Source: Varroa destructor (Eukaryota; Arthropoda; Arachnida; Mesostigmata; Varroidae). From it: a DNA stretch of 64,000 nucleotides. Below the pieces are notes generated by a model that searched no databases, was not told the origin of the DNA, and saw only the letters and a list, made by a program, of their open reading frames with translations. How positions within the stretch are numbered: position 1 is the first letter of the stretch; each line of letters opens with the position of its first letter. Shown here one piece after another: positions 51,714 to 63,000 of this stretch. The stretch covers positions 59,221,601 to 59,285,600 of the forward strand of contig NW_019211454.1 of NCBI RefSeq assembly GCF_002443255.2, in the 5' to 3' direction. The position numbers were made by a program, and so were the translations under genes.

Positions 51714-51819
51714 TAACATTTTCGACATAATTTTTCATGTAATTATTCTCCCAGTCGGTTCAAGTCGGCCGTAATCCGACTGAAAGTTCGTTCCTTCATC
51801 CGAGAAGTATCACAGGGTA

Positions 51820-51892
51820 ATGGCTTTGTACGACGACTCTCGTTTTTTGCTGTCGCACATTAGACATTCGTTTCGCACAGCCGACGAAAGCC
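51820..51892 (+). CDS. Sin1: Sin1 (MAPKAP1), TORC2 subunit, coding exon 1
   Basis: This exon encodes residues 1-24 of the stress-activated MAP kinase interacting protein 1, an obligatory subunit of TOR complex 2 that bridges Rictor and the Akt substrate. The sequence MALYDDSRFLLSHIRHSFRT and ADES lines up with the vertebrate N terminus, which has the same pattern of a Met-Ala start, LxHIRxS and a following acidic TxDD/ADES step. The start is the only Met in this position. The donor is AGCC then GTAAGT, nearly perfect, and the exon ends with one base of codon 25. The leader just upstream may begin at the acceptor ending at 51754. Confidence 0.92.
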
Positions 51893-52115
51893 GTAAGTAC
51901 GACAAAATCACTCTAAGGTCATATATAGTTGACCAAATCGAGTTTATGTAGATTGAGTCATTGCATATTCGACATTTGTGTAAACTATTGAAACACGTGG
52001 TTCGTTTAGCTGGCCAGCTATTGCTAGCTGGAATGTCATGTTCGAAAGCAAAAACGCTCGTACCAACAAACTATATCGGTACAACTAATCCGGTCTTGGT
52101 GTGATACCTTTGCAG
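51893..52115 (+). other. Sin1: Sin1 coding intron 1
   Basis: A short 223-base AT-rich intron with GTAAGT at the start and TTTGCAG at the end. Nothing else is seen in it. Confidence 0.9.
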
Positions 52116-52206
52116 GAATGTATGAGCTGGCCATGGTGACGGATATTATGCACCAGACGCCGTTTGAATCGCTGTGCGCGAAAGTTTCAGAACCGCCATC
52201 GCCAAC
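52116..52206 (+). CDS. Sin1: Sin1 (MAPKAP1), coding exon 2
   Basis: This exon encodes residues 25-54 plus two bases of codon 55. It begins by completing an arginine, then reads MYELAMVTD, which matches the family step MCEMVLIDHD, and ends in a Ser/Pro-rich stretch (SEPPSP). The acceptor is TTTGCAG and the donor GTATGT. Both phases agree with the neighbouring exons, which supports the model more than similarity alone. The region is poorly conserved between phyla. The frame stays open into the intron for some 70 codons, so intron retention would still give an extended but unrelated tail. Confidence 0.88.
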
Positions 52207-52457
52207 GTATGTAGTATTCGATCGCGTCAAGCTCCGCTCTTGTAACCGGAATGTAAAATTCCGCCGTCCTGTCGGTGGCGATATGTATATTGATGTGTTT
52301 GTTGCTATCGTCATTATTCTGTCAGGTGTGGCCATCTTTGATGGGAAGGGAGAGCTTGCTAGCGTCAAAATATCATACATATTGTTATTAAAAAAGGCTC
52401 GATCTACTTGGTGCTGTTTCCAGTGATCATCACCAATTTTATTTATGAATTTTACAG
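52207..52457 (+). other. Sin1: Sin1 coding intron 2
   Basis: A 251-base intron from GTATGT to TTTTACAG. It carries incidental open frames on both strands. No separate feature is seen. Confidence 0.88.
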
Positions 52458-52684
52458 GTCGATCTTGTACGATCTTTATTCTTCTGTACATGACCCGGAA
52501 CTTGTACAAATTGCACGATCTTGTGACATAGTTCGAGACAACGAACTAGTTGGCGCACATCGTAGAAGATCGAATACCGCACAACGGCTTGACAAGCTTA
52601 AGAAGGAACGACGGCTACAGGCGAAAATTAAGCGTGTCACGTTAAGAAATCCACATCCCTCCGAGCGAACGGAGTTGTGTGAAG
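52458..52684 (+). CDS. Sin1: Sin1 (MAPKAP1), coding exon 3 with RRRSNTAQRL motif
   Basis: This exon encodes the end of codon 55 through the first base of codon 131. The key match is RRRSNTAQRL at residues 90-99, followed by a basic helix DKLKKERRLQAKIK. In vertebrate SIN1 the same RRRSNTAQRL string carries threonine 86, a phosphorylation site for Akt and S6 kinase; here the equivalent is threonine 95. The preceding stretch (SILYDLYSSV) is acidic and variable, as in relatives. The acceptor is TTTTACAG and the donor GAAG then GTAAGT, both good and in phase. Confidence 0.95.
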
Positions 52685-53065
52685 GTAAGTTAGTGACGGC
52701 GGATGAGCTTTTTCAGTCAGTGGCCAATTTAGATCGGTAGCTTGACAAATATGAGTACACTTTATTAGTACACCCAGTTGACGTTTACCCGAAGTAAAAG
52801 TAAATTGGTTGAAGATATACACCACTCACACAGACAGGCTAACAATAGTTGATCAATCAGTGTTGAGTAGCATTTTCGTCCCCTTCTACTGAGTAATACT
52901 TATTTAAATCAACCATTTCTATTTTCTGTAGCTTTAGATCAGTTGAGTAACGTTTCCAACAAACAAGCACTCTGTCAGATTGTTGAAAACTTTTGATCAA
53001 GATAGCTTTAAATAGTCATATATCTCATATAGTAGTGTTAGCGTTGTTGTTAGCCTTCAGTCGTT

Positions 53066-53970
53066 ATATGGTTACAATAGAACAGAGGTTCGCTATACTT
53101 TACAGCTTTATTACGACAAAAACACGAATGCTGCCCAGGTTCATAAAAAATTCTGAAAGTCTCAGATTGCAACAGTCAAGTAAGACCCACCTGTGAGTAG
53201 CTACGACATCTTTAACAAAGTTTTAAACCGGTTGAAGGAAGCTGACTAGAAAAAAAAGCTCGATGTTTGGTTACCAGACGAATCAATCACATTTCCATTT
53301 GCAAGAGTCACGAATGCTACGAAATTAAGCCATTTCTAGACACGTTGATTACGGGTGATGAAAAGTGGGTCCCATATGACAGTAGTACGCGAATAAAGAT
53401 CATGCTTGCAGCTAGAAAAGTTGACAAAAGGCCCAATTTACGACAAAGAAGGTAATGCTATGTGTTTGGTGGAATCGGAAAGTAATAGTTCATGATGAGT
53501 TGGTTCGCCACGCAAAACCATTAATTCAGATTATAATAACAAACCATTGAAAAGAGTCGATCGGAACAGGTAAATAAAAATGGTGTCGTCTCCTACCATA
53601 GCAATCCCAAACCATGTACGTTTTTAATCCGCTAAAAACTGAAAAACATGGGTGGGAAATTTTAATGCATCTGCCGTACAGCCCGGATTTCGGTGTAATC
53701 TTATCACCAAATTATACTCTGTTTCGATTTGTGCCAAATATCCTAGTGGTGTCAGTTAAGTTGTCATTGAATTGATGCAAAGCTCATTTGCCGTAACTTT
53801 TTACAAGTAACCACAGAACTTTTGCAGTGATGGGATAAGAAAAGTTTCAAAAAAGCATTGACCAAAATGGCGCATATTTAGTTTGGTAATATAATTTTGA
53901 AGCATTAGAAAAAACGGTTTCGGCTAAAAACGATCAATACTTTTTCGGTAACCCAGTATATACGTCCATG
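53066..53970 (+). mobile_element. Decayed mariner (DD34D) transposon, copy 2
   Basis: Transposase relics run in order on the plus strand: TIEQRFAILY near 53.07 kb, a KEAD-KKKLDVWLPD join near 53.24 kb, RRINHISICKS near 53.27 kb, KPFLDTLITGDEKWVPYDS near 53.33 kb (first catalytic Asp in the TGDE block), VMLCVWWNRK near 53.46 kb, and LMHLPYSPDF near 53.67 kb (PYSPD motif). Stops and frameshifts separate them, and the N-terminal helix-turn-helix region is largely missing compared with copy 1. It may end near CGGTAACCCAGTATA at about 53.96 kb, but I could not match the other terminus. Dead element inside Sin1 intron 3. Confidence 0.88.
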
Positions 53971-54399
53971 TGGTCGTGGACTTGTGTCAACTGATGGAAC
54001 ATCGACGTCCTTGCGTTCTTCAGAATGGTTGTGTCTTGCGTATTTTAAGAGCTTTTTCTTGATAAGCTTCAATGCGCTTCATCGTCTGTATGACTATGGT
54101 GGTGGCTAAAGGCTATCTAGATCTTATTTATGACGCACGAAAATATGCTTGTGGTACAGTTAGTCTTAGGTACGTTTTTGCAGCGTTTAACGGCAATATC
54201 GAACGTACTTGAACCAAGATTAAGATTGAGTACTCGAAAATCTTACGACCAAGCTGAACACTCACCTTAACCACGCACATTAGTTGCGAGATTTTCAAGA
54301 AAATGTCCGTTGGGCAAGTGCATCCATTCACGAAGGTAGAACGCGGCCAATGTAATAAACAATTCGTTAGCCTCAAATTCTGTTACACAGTTGCCATTT

Positions 54400-57300
54400 A
54401 GTGGTCTCATCTCTTTCTTGCGACACGTTCCGCTTTCCTTGCATGTTGATCTTCCTTACTATAGCTTGGCCGTCTGCTTGCCGACTTTAGAACCGAGTAT
54501 TTGCTCCGTCCAGAGCTTCAGCGCGGTGTTATCAGTTGGTGATTAACGCGTTGTTTAATTAAACGGGTAGTACCAGTCCCCGTTCCCAGTTGACTGCCTT
54601 CTGGTGGCTATGCCCCGTAGCTCCCTCCCACAGCTTCGTGCTCATATTCCTTCTTGTGTCCGTTCTAAGCAGTGAGGGCGGACGAATCGTGTGGCCACAC
54701 GCCATTCTTCCTGTTCACTATGCCCCACTACGTCGCCCCAACAGCCAGCCAGTCGCCTGTTGTCTCATCTACTACCCGGCGCCTGCTCGCCACCGCTGGT
54801 CCACGTTTCGAGCCCGTTCTTGCCACTATAGTTGCGTTTCAGGAGCGCCTGGTTCTCTCGGAGTCGGCATCTCCCTCTCTTTCTGTCTCCCGGTTAATTA
54901 TTAGAAGCGAGACCCATAGGCAAAAGCCCACCCCGATTGTCGTCGTCTGCTTAGCGCAGTCAGGAAAAGCGACCGTTCACATTGTGCCGTTCTTTGGTTT
55001 GCTTTCGCTCTCTTTCCCTCTCTCTCTAATTCTCTCCCTCTCTCTTTATCCCTTTGTCCTCTAACGCTCGCAGCAGTTGAGAGGAAAAAAGGAGAAGTAG
55101 AAGGAAATCGGATTCTTTAAGGTTGTGTCGTTTAGTAAGAGTTCAGACTAGCCGAGGAGGCTAGCCTTTTCTCGTTTCATCTCTCTCATTCCCCCTTTTC
55201 TCGCCCCATGCTAAGCAAAACGGCAGGAAAGAGCAACGAAATGAACCAAAGTGCCAGGCAGATAGAGGAAGAGAGAAACGCAGAAGAACGAGTAAGTACA
55301 ATTTAGATTAGAAGTCTCTCGCGCCGGCTCTAGCAGATCGCTTCTTTCCTGCTCCAGCTATTCTTATGCCGAAGCTGGCTGGTGAAGTAATGCTATAATA
55401 TTATAGTGGTCGCAGAGGTGATAGGAGCAGTGCTAGTCACTTGTAGTGCAGCTGGTGGCTTCTGGGTAGAGGCTGCGACAGAGATTGGTGACTAAATGTA
55501 TCACTCGCTCCGTATTTTCTCGCTCTCTCTCTATTTTGTCGCTTTGGTGTGAGCGTGGCGCGCGTGTCCGGCCGGTACCACACCAACTTAGTTATGAGCG
55601 TGCGTAGGGAAGGGGGAAAGGCGCGATTGGAGGGGAAAACCGAATGGCGACTAGAACGGGGGCGAGGATGGAAGGATGTGTTAGCTAGGTGGATCTTCGC
55701 TACTAGTGGTCTATTCAAATGGCACTTGCTGCTCTCTGAAATATCGCTTTTGCGACAACAAACCAGAGAATAGTGGTTGTGCTACCGTAGATGGTGCCGG
55801 TGGTGGGAGAAGTGATAGCGGCGGTAGAAGTGATATTGAAACACTTGGCTAAACGGCACCGCCGGTCGGGCGTGAACACGCCAGCGAAGCGTCTTTCAGC
55901 AACCTTGGGACATCGGTCTTCCAAGTCGAGGTAAGAAAGTCGCAGACCATCGCTATCCAGTGCTGGACCCGTCCGAGGCACTAGAGGTGTTTCAGGGTTG
56001 TTAAGGAATGAAATTTATTGTGCCGTTCACGCAGTTATTGCCATTATTCCGTAGCCATTAGGTGGGACACGCCGAATAGGAGTTGTTTGTTTATTAAAAT
56101 TCAATACCTAGACAAGGTAGGTTTGGCAGTTTGACGTTATCGTGAGCATTGTATAGCTGTGTAGTATAAGACAGTGATTGCACGAAGCTATATTTTGGTC
56201 TATAAGAGACCTACTTGTCAAACGCGCAGCGTTGTGTGAAGCGTACTTGTTTGTAAATGTAGATTCAGTGGTGACATCAGGCTGCATAGACCCATCATAG
56301 GCCTTTGTTCGACGTCTCCTAACGCTTGTCGATGAACTATTTCTTTTGTCGAAACTCGTTTTTGCGTAGGAAATAATTGCTTTGCCGTTCATCATATGCT
56401 TATAAAGTGTCGTGCAAAAATATTAAGATTCATGGATGACCTCAAGCGGTTCTTGGCCCCAAGCGTCAGTAGACGTAGCGATTGATAGTGCATGATATAA
56501 TTTTCCCGCTTTTTCAAGCTCCTCTACCATGCCGCCGTTTAGGTGCGGTTTGATATGGGTAGAAGCCTATCCAAACATTCCCATTTAAAATCGCGCTAGC
56601 CCGCGAAAAATGAAAATATCCCAAGAACTTAGACGAAGGATTGATATGGTACGCTTGGCTTCTGTTGCTGAGTTCAGAGCTAAATGGTGAGCGAGACAAG
56701 ACGCAAGGCAGATATCAGGGTGTCCATTTCATATCACACTTCTATGGTCATCTCATGCGGTTTACGATACTTGGTCTTCACACAGACCCCTATTTTTTTT
56801 CGACGCCTTTCACCTCCGTACGTTTGCTGCAGGTCTCCCTTTCTGTTTCACTTGAGTCTCCAGCTATTATACATGGTTGGCTATTTCTGCCTTCTTCTTT
56901 CGTTCTCTCATTTCTATACCAACCATAGCCCCATATTTCCCCGTTCATCCAACCCCAACATTCCCCCGTTTGCTTTAGATCTACACTCTATCTGCCCACG
57001 GCCCCTTCGCATGGAAAAAGAAAAAGGCGTTCGTTTACTGACTTCTTTTTAGTCCAGAGCTCTGTCTGTAGTCTCTTAAGGGGAGCGAAGGTGAGGTAAG
57101 GGAAGGAAGGAGTCAAGACTGAAGCTCGCTTAGAGTTCAGCGATATAACGCTAAAGAGTCTGTCGGCCAGTCGGCAGGGGTCGACAGGGGGGAGGTGTGA
57201 AATAAGCGGTCTAATCTTCAGATCCGTTGACAAGACATATCGGTCCGCGGGGATTCTCAAGTCACTCACGTTTACCTATACTCTCGCCCCTTTTCTGCTG

Positions 57301-57400
57301 TCTACTCTAGTCAACTTCTCGAGTGGCTCCTCGATGTTTTCGATGCCATCGTAAACTCCTTTATGCGCACATTCGTTTCCTTTGAATGCAGATCTCCTCC
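54400..57400. other. GC- and pyrimidine-rich block, no supported gene
   Basis: A composition island inside the Sin1 intron with long CTCT tracts near 55.0 kb, GGGGAAAGG-type purine tracts near 55.6 kb and several simultaneous 90-130 codon open frames. None has a recognisable domain. It resembles the block at 12-13.7 kb. It may be an intronic control region; this is inference from composition only. Confidence 0.3.
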
Positions 57401-59061
57401 TGGAGAATGTTCTCTCTCTTTACATATCCATACAAGTTTGTTCGGGTAAAACGTCTGAACTTGTAGTCGTTGGGCTACCAGCCGTTATGCACCGTGCCGG
57501 AAAATCACCATTTAGATCATAGACGAAACGCGTTGTAGAAGTCATAGCAGACGAACGACTGTAAAGGAATGCAAAGTAAACTAGAAAAGCCAAGAAAGGA
57601 TAACTTACCTGATCTGAAAAAAGAATTTGCAAGGGGCGTATATAAAAAACGGATCGTATGCTAGCCTTGCTAACGATTCAGTACTTCCGTGTAAGTGTTG
57701 TCGAATGTTGGATTGGCTGGCTGAAGATCAACGTTGTTCTTCTCACAAGTGTGTATATTCGTTTGCACGTACATACAGGTACCATGAAGAACATGTAGAC
57801 AATAAAGATCAGCAGCAGAAATGGTGGCAATAAGAAAAAGTAATAATTTAGATTTTTTAATAGCAGGACACACTAATGATCTACGTATTGTATGCTTGGT
57901 GCAAGTTACATGTGTAAACCACAAGACCTGGCTCGGGCTATCAGATCCAGCTTCACTGTTAGAGTTTCTGTAACCTGCAGATTTGAAACTGCTGTCACTT
58001 TTAGACTAGAACCCAATATGGGTCACTTTAGCCTGTTTCATTTGTTTCCTTATACCATGCCAGTCCTGTTACGCCTAATGAGCCGCTTTTCACACTTTAA
58101 AGCGGTGTTTTTTATATCTTATTGAAATAGTACAGAACTTCGTGGAAAAAAAGGTATAAATGTATTTAAGATATGTGTAGTAAGCCTGTAGTGTTTTAAA
58201 GTGTAATCTGTAAGAGCCTGTTAACTTAGACTGGAAGTACAATCCGCTAAAAGTCAGTTTATAGATTTAACCAACATCATGAGTTTTATAACTTTAATTA
58301 GTTAAATAATATAGTTTTTGAAAACATCTTTATTTTTTTGTATAAATACATTTAAGGAACTTTATCTCTGTTTCTAGTTGATATTTCTTCTTGTCATCAC
58401 AATTCTACTCTTAGATACTAAGATATTAACAGCATATTAGGTAGCGATGGGAATTATTTGAGTTAAAATTTCTGGGGTTTTGGGTCAGTAATCTAGCTCA
58501 GGGTACGTCAGATAAAAGAGATACAAAGGCATCTGAAATGAGGCGCGCGATTTTATGGAGCCCTGTATTTGTACGCAGTAATTTAAGGACATATTATGTT
58601 CTTACACTGCAATTGTCCGTCCTCTCTCTATGTAAGTGAAATCATTCCTACGCGGTTTGGTGTAAAATTTTCAGTACATACCGATACATTTAAGGTCACT
58701 TATTTAAGTTACTGCTCTTACTTAAAGTTTATCTGTCTTCATAGTACTGTATAGCATTTTTTATTACGATGCCAAAAACGATGAGAACTTTCCGTATGTA
58801 TTTTAAGTGAACGAAAAATGATTTATTTAATTTGCCAATCTTGATACATGTTATTTCTATATAGAAATTACGAGTTCTATTACGGAATACTACTATAGCT
58901 CCCTATACCAATGTAAGTCTAATGCCTAAATCGATCTGTATCATGAATAGTAAAAAAGTAGATTCGTTTTTAAAGCTCAAACTTTATATGAAACAGTAAC
59001 AGGATCTGCTATTTTGTTATACTGTAACATGTTTCATAGAATAATTTTCTTCCAATGGCAG

Positions 59062-59207
59062 GTTCCGACATTTTTACGCCGAAGCCGGCATCTAGTTTTC
59101 GTCCCGGCAAAGATGCCAAAGCGGTTACATCTCTACTCAGTCACTTACTGATCACGAAACCGCTGCCGGTAAACCCGTTCTCACAGTTTGCACGACTTGA
59201 TGCCCGG
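59062..59207 (+). CDS. Sin1: Sin1 (MAPKAP1), coding exon 4
   Basis: This exon encodes residues 131-179. It completes a glycine codon, then reads SDIFTPKPASSF and ends in LPVNPFSQFARLDAR. The last part matches the family sequence LQLNNPFNEYSKFDGK, which lies directly before the CRIM (conserved region in the middle) domain that binds Akt. The acceptor is GGCAG and the donor CGG then GTAAGT, leaving phase 0. The four exons add up to 537 bases, exactly 179 codons. The CRIM, Ras-binding and PH domains, about two thirds of a usual 500-residue protein, are not in the window as far as I can see. Confidence 0.93.
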
Positions 59208-59958
59208 GTAAGTCTACATTTCCACAGCCTCTATTATTATATACAATTATCTATGTGCTGACAATTAATGATAGAAACAAACAAAAATAGATTATATATA
59301 TTGGCTCGTCAAAAAGATGAAAGATTTTTCTTATACTTTTTCTAAGAATGTATATAAACAGAAACACATATTTTTTTCGTATGCTAAAAGCGTTATTCTT
59401 GATGATCATGTTAGGTCAATATAAAAAGGCCTAAAAACGTAAATGCTCGAAAAGTACAAAGCGGCATAAATAGTCTGAATAACACTAACCATTGAGTGTA
59501 CCGTTGTCTGGATTAACTGACAATTTGTATCCTTTCGAGTTTTTGTGTTAAGGATATAGACGCGCTGAAAACGGTGTTTTGAACCGTTTTAACGAATTCT
59601 CGAGCCCGTCTAAATCTGAAGCTCATTGAGGATCCTCCGGTTTGCCTCAGAAAAACCTCGCACTTTTTAGAAGACGCGTGGGAAGTCAATAATGCAGACC
59701 GTCGAAATCGGAAGAAAAGGACGTTCTTCATTTTGCTGGGAGCTTATTAAGTGAAGAAAGGTTGTGCTATAGCTGCCTGTTACTCAAATTCAGAAAGTGA
59801 GCCATTGTTGTCCACCATGACGATTTCTTTTTCGTCATAGAATGAACTGGTTATCGTATGGTACCACGGGTGGCGAATGAATGCATACTCTTAACGATGC
59901 ACAGCCAAAACTTTTCCAGCGTTTTTTTAAACGCTTTTCTCCCTCCCTCCCTCCCTCC

Positions 59959-60006
<48 letters not shown>

Positions 60007-63000
60007 GCAACTGTAATGATTATTTTATATGTGCCCATGAAATAGGGCAAATAAGCACAATTTTGTCATGTTAGTAATTCACAGTACGTGAAGGTCACAC
60101 TGCGCTCCGAAATATAGAATCATCGTTCTTCCCACGACGATTTATTTTTCAATGTACCATGAAATAATTTCAGGCTAGTCAGCTTCTTAACCACTTATAT
60201 CCATAAAGCTGAATCTGAGAAACGCCTTAGCAAGAAGAATTTCGACTGACTAGAAGGCAGATCGTTTCCTAATCATCAAATGGTTCGAGGTTTTACGTAG
60301 AGGGACAGCCAAGCGAAGTGAAGCTATAGGTTTTTCCAGAGTTTTCGGACTTTCCTGTTTGACATCGAAAAGAAATCGGGCCAATAAGCAGAAGTCGATT
60401 CATTCGGAACACTGCGTTATCAGATAATGATACAAACTCTAATTTGACAAAAACTCCATCGTCCGATTACCAACCGGACCTCTATTGTATCCGAATTACA
60501 GTTGTCGTAGCTGATGTTTCGCGCTCGTTCGACTATTGTATTAGTGATATTTCGTTTAACTAAAAATATCAATAGTGACTGATTTGTTGTTGCAAGCGAA
60601 TTTTTTACTCTCGTTATCTTATCCTGGTCTACGTTATAATTGGCCATGTTCGAGCTGAACCCTCTGTGCTACAATGACTATAGTTAGTAATCATTTTAAA
60701 GTTATTCCAAACGGAAGTTGTGGGTTCACAAAGTCAGCGGAAGTCAACTGATAACACTTTCCTCTCCGATCCTTTGAACTCCTCTCACGCACGCCTGGAT
60801 TTACCCTGTCGTCACTTGCCTCCCCGAACGCTCAGTTTAAATTCTCATATTCTTCCGCGATAACGCTATTACCGTGTCTTGAAGCTGCTACTGGGGATGA
60901 CCAGGAGAACTTGAATTATTAATGATTCGCCGCTCCAACATTTTCTAAATAAGTTACAAAAATTGTTGATCCTTTCTTTACTACCTTCGGAAAACCGCTG
61001 ACACGGAAGGTTGCAGTTTGGGGTAGGCTTTAATAGGATATCGACGAACTGCTAATAGCTATCGACAAAAGGCTAGAACCGACCCATCTATAACTAATCC
61101 CAACGGATGTGGCCTTTCGATCGTGAGGAAGTAACCTCGTTCATTAAGCGCTCATTCCTTATAGCAAGCACTCTGAATTCTACTAATTCCATTTACCGTA
61201 GATATCATTGCTTGAAATAACGTTGGCGTATACACCTCGTGAAGTCCCCAGACGCGCTGTAAATTACCGCTGAAGGTGATATCTTTACGATGCTACCTTT
61301 TACTCTTTACTTTGTTGCATCACGTCTAATGGCTTGATTACAAAAGCAGCTTTGGAAACGGGAGCATCGATATGTAGCAACTAACGTATATCCTCCGCGA
61401 AAAACCCCTCTGAGTATCATAAGCACCGACAAAACCAGTCCGATTTAACAGGCGGTTGATATCCAACGATTCATTTGCTTACCTTGATCATTTCTAGGTT
61501 TCAATACGAACGGCGAAGGGTTTTGCTCGACAGTTGTCTCTCTTTTCGTGAGGCTGAGGCTGAGGCTGTTTAACAAATGCTCAAACGATCGTGATGACAA
61601 CGCTCGCGTATGTTGACAATGCGCACTATCACTTCTGCCGGTGGTGCTAGCGTAGGAGAAGAAAAGGAGGAGTAGCTATGATCTTGCGAGTACTCTGTCG
61701 CTACACCGTATTGCCACATTGAATTGGCATCACTCACTTCACCATTTATGCTAACACAATTAGGCGAACCGAGCAAACTAAATAGGCGCAATAACAATGA
61801 CATTTTGTCTGCCGATAAATGTGTTTGCGTATGTGGCAGGCATATGTGAAATCGCCTCTAGGCCAATGACTGGTGGAAACGACTGCGTTTGTGGTTAGGC
61901 TCAGCCGTCTTGTCTTTAGGCGTTTCGTGTTTCTTTGGCTTACTTTCATTTCGCCTAGGGACCAATGGTAGCACAGCCATAGTCGTTCTTCTACTACCGC
62001 TCTCGCACCTTTGATACTATGTTAGCAATGTTATCATTAGTATAATCACTACCGAAGTGGTCAGGGTGGCTTGACAGGAAAGCCAGGCGCCAAACGACGA
62101 GTGTTAGGATAAAACGGCCAAGTTCCTAAAAGTTGGGCATTTACCAGTTTGGCTAGTCAACTAGGTTCACTTGCATTCGACAGGCAGACAGTTAAACCTG
62201 TCAAAAAGTTAGGTCGTTACGCTTAAATGGATTTGACTGTGACAATGCTATATAGTAAATTAAATGACAGTAGGCAGGAGAAAGTGTCAGACGAAGCATT
62301 GCGGAGAACCCTATGGCAACACGTTGCGAGCGTGAGTCTTCCGAAGACGAAATTTACTGCTATAGAATGGTAATGTATTACAATGTCGTTTGATAGGTAA
62401 GTCATTGACTCAGGCCAGTTCAGTCATCGCTGTATTTGACACCTTGTAGCATGTTTGCCCTCGCGCGTAACGTTACCTAGTTTTGTGATTTGATCCGTTA
62501 TTTCTGGGGTAAATATATCCGTGGAACAGACACTAACATAGGTTGTGAAAACCGCTTAATTACTACTTAGGTTTTCGCAGCGGAAACGCATGCCGGCGTG
62601 CACAAAATGCATGCACTGTGCGTAGCTTCATGGTCTTGATAAAAATACGCTTTCACCTAATTGATGAAAAACTAAATACCTCGGGCATACTGGTTCGTCC
62701 TGCAAACGAGAAACGAACAAGTCAGTGAATAAATGGGCTGACTAAGGGGTTTAAGAAGGCGACAGCAGCAGTAGTCGCGCGAAAGAGAAAAGCATGAGAC
62801 ATTGACCAGGGCCGACATTGACCACAACAGAACCACTATTGCATGGCTAGCGCCGCTGCTGGCTGCTGAAGCGAGGGACTAAATACGACGAGAAATAGGG
62901 GCGCAGTTGTTGTAGAAGTACGATCTTGTGCGTTTTGGGGGCTTTAGGGCTTGAGACTTGGCCACGGAAAGGGGTTGGGCCATGGGGTTTATCTTTAACA

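Larger units (their letters stand above)
35099..51754 (+). other. Possible first intron of Sin1, or intergenic DNA
   Basis: About 16.7 kb, mostly AT-rich, between the putative non-coding exon and the acceptor near the Sin1 start. It contains a decayed mariner (about 36.96-37.88 kb), a poly-C run at 43.04 kb, a TA repeat at 51.68 kb, GC-richer islands near 39.3-40.3, 44.2-45.4 and 48.5-48.9 kb, and antisense exon candidates near 42 and 44 kb. No plus-strand exon of Sin1 was seen, which fits a purely 5'-untranslated intron. Confidence 0.4.
52685..59061 (+). other. Sin1: Sin1 coding intron 3
   Basis: A 6.4-kb intron, GTAAGT to GGCAG. It holds a degenerate mariner (about 53.06-53.97 kb), a GC- and pyrimidine-rich block at 54.4-57.4 kb, and on the opposite strand a well-formed short splice pair at 57.56-57.61 kb. 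From 57.8 kb to the next exon it is AT-rich and looks empty. Confidence 0.88.

Noticed and set aside
58853..58868. Heat-shock-element-like palindrome ATTTCTATATAGAAAT
   Set aside because: A short AT-rich palindrome with only two TTC/GAA units, deep in an AT-rich intron. Expected by chance.
62223..62405. Next Sin1 exon near 62.2 kb
   Set aside because: A plus-strand stretch with an FDRQ-like start near 62.17 kb was tested against the CRIM start. It hits a stop within about 20 codons and lacks the KI-D-VYLP pattern.
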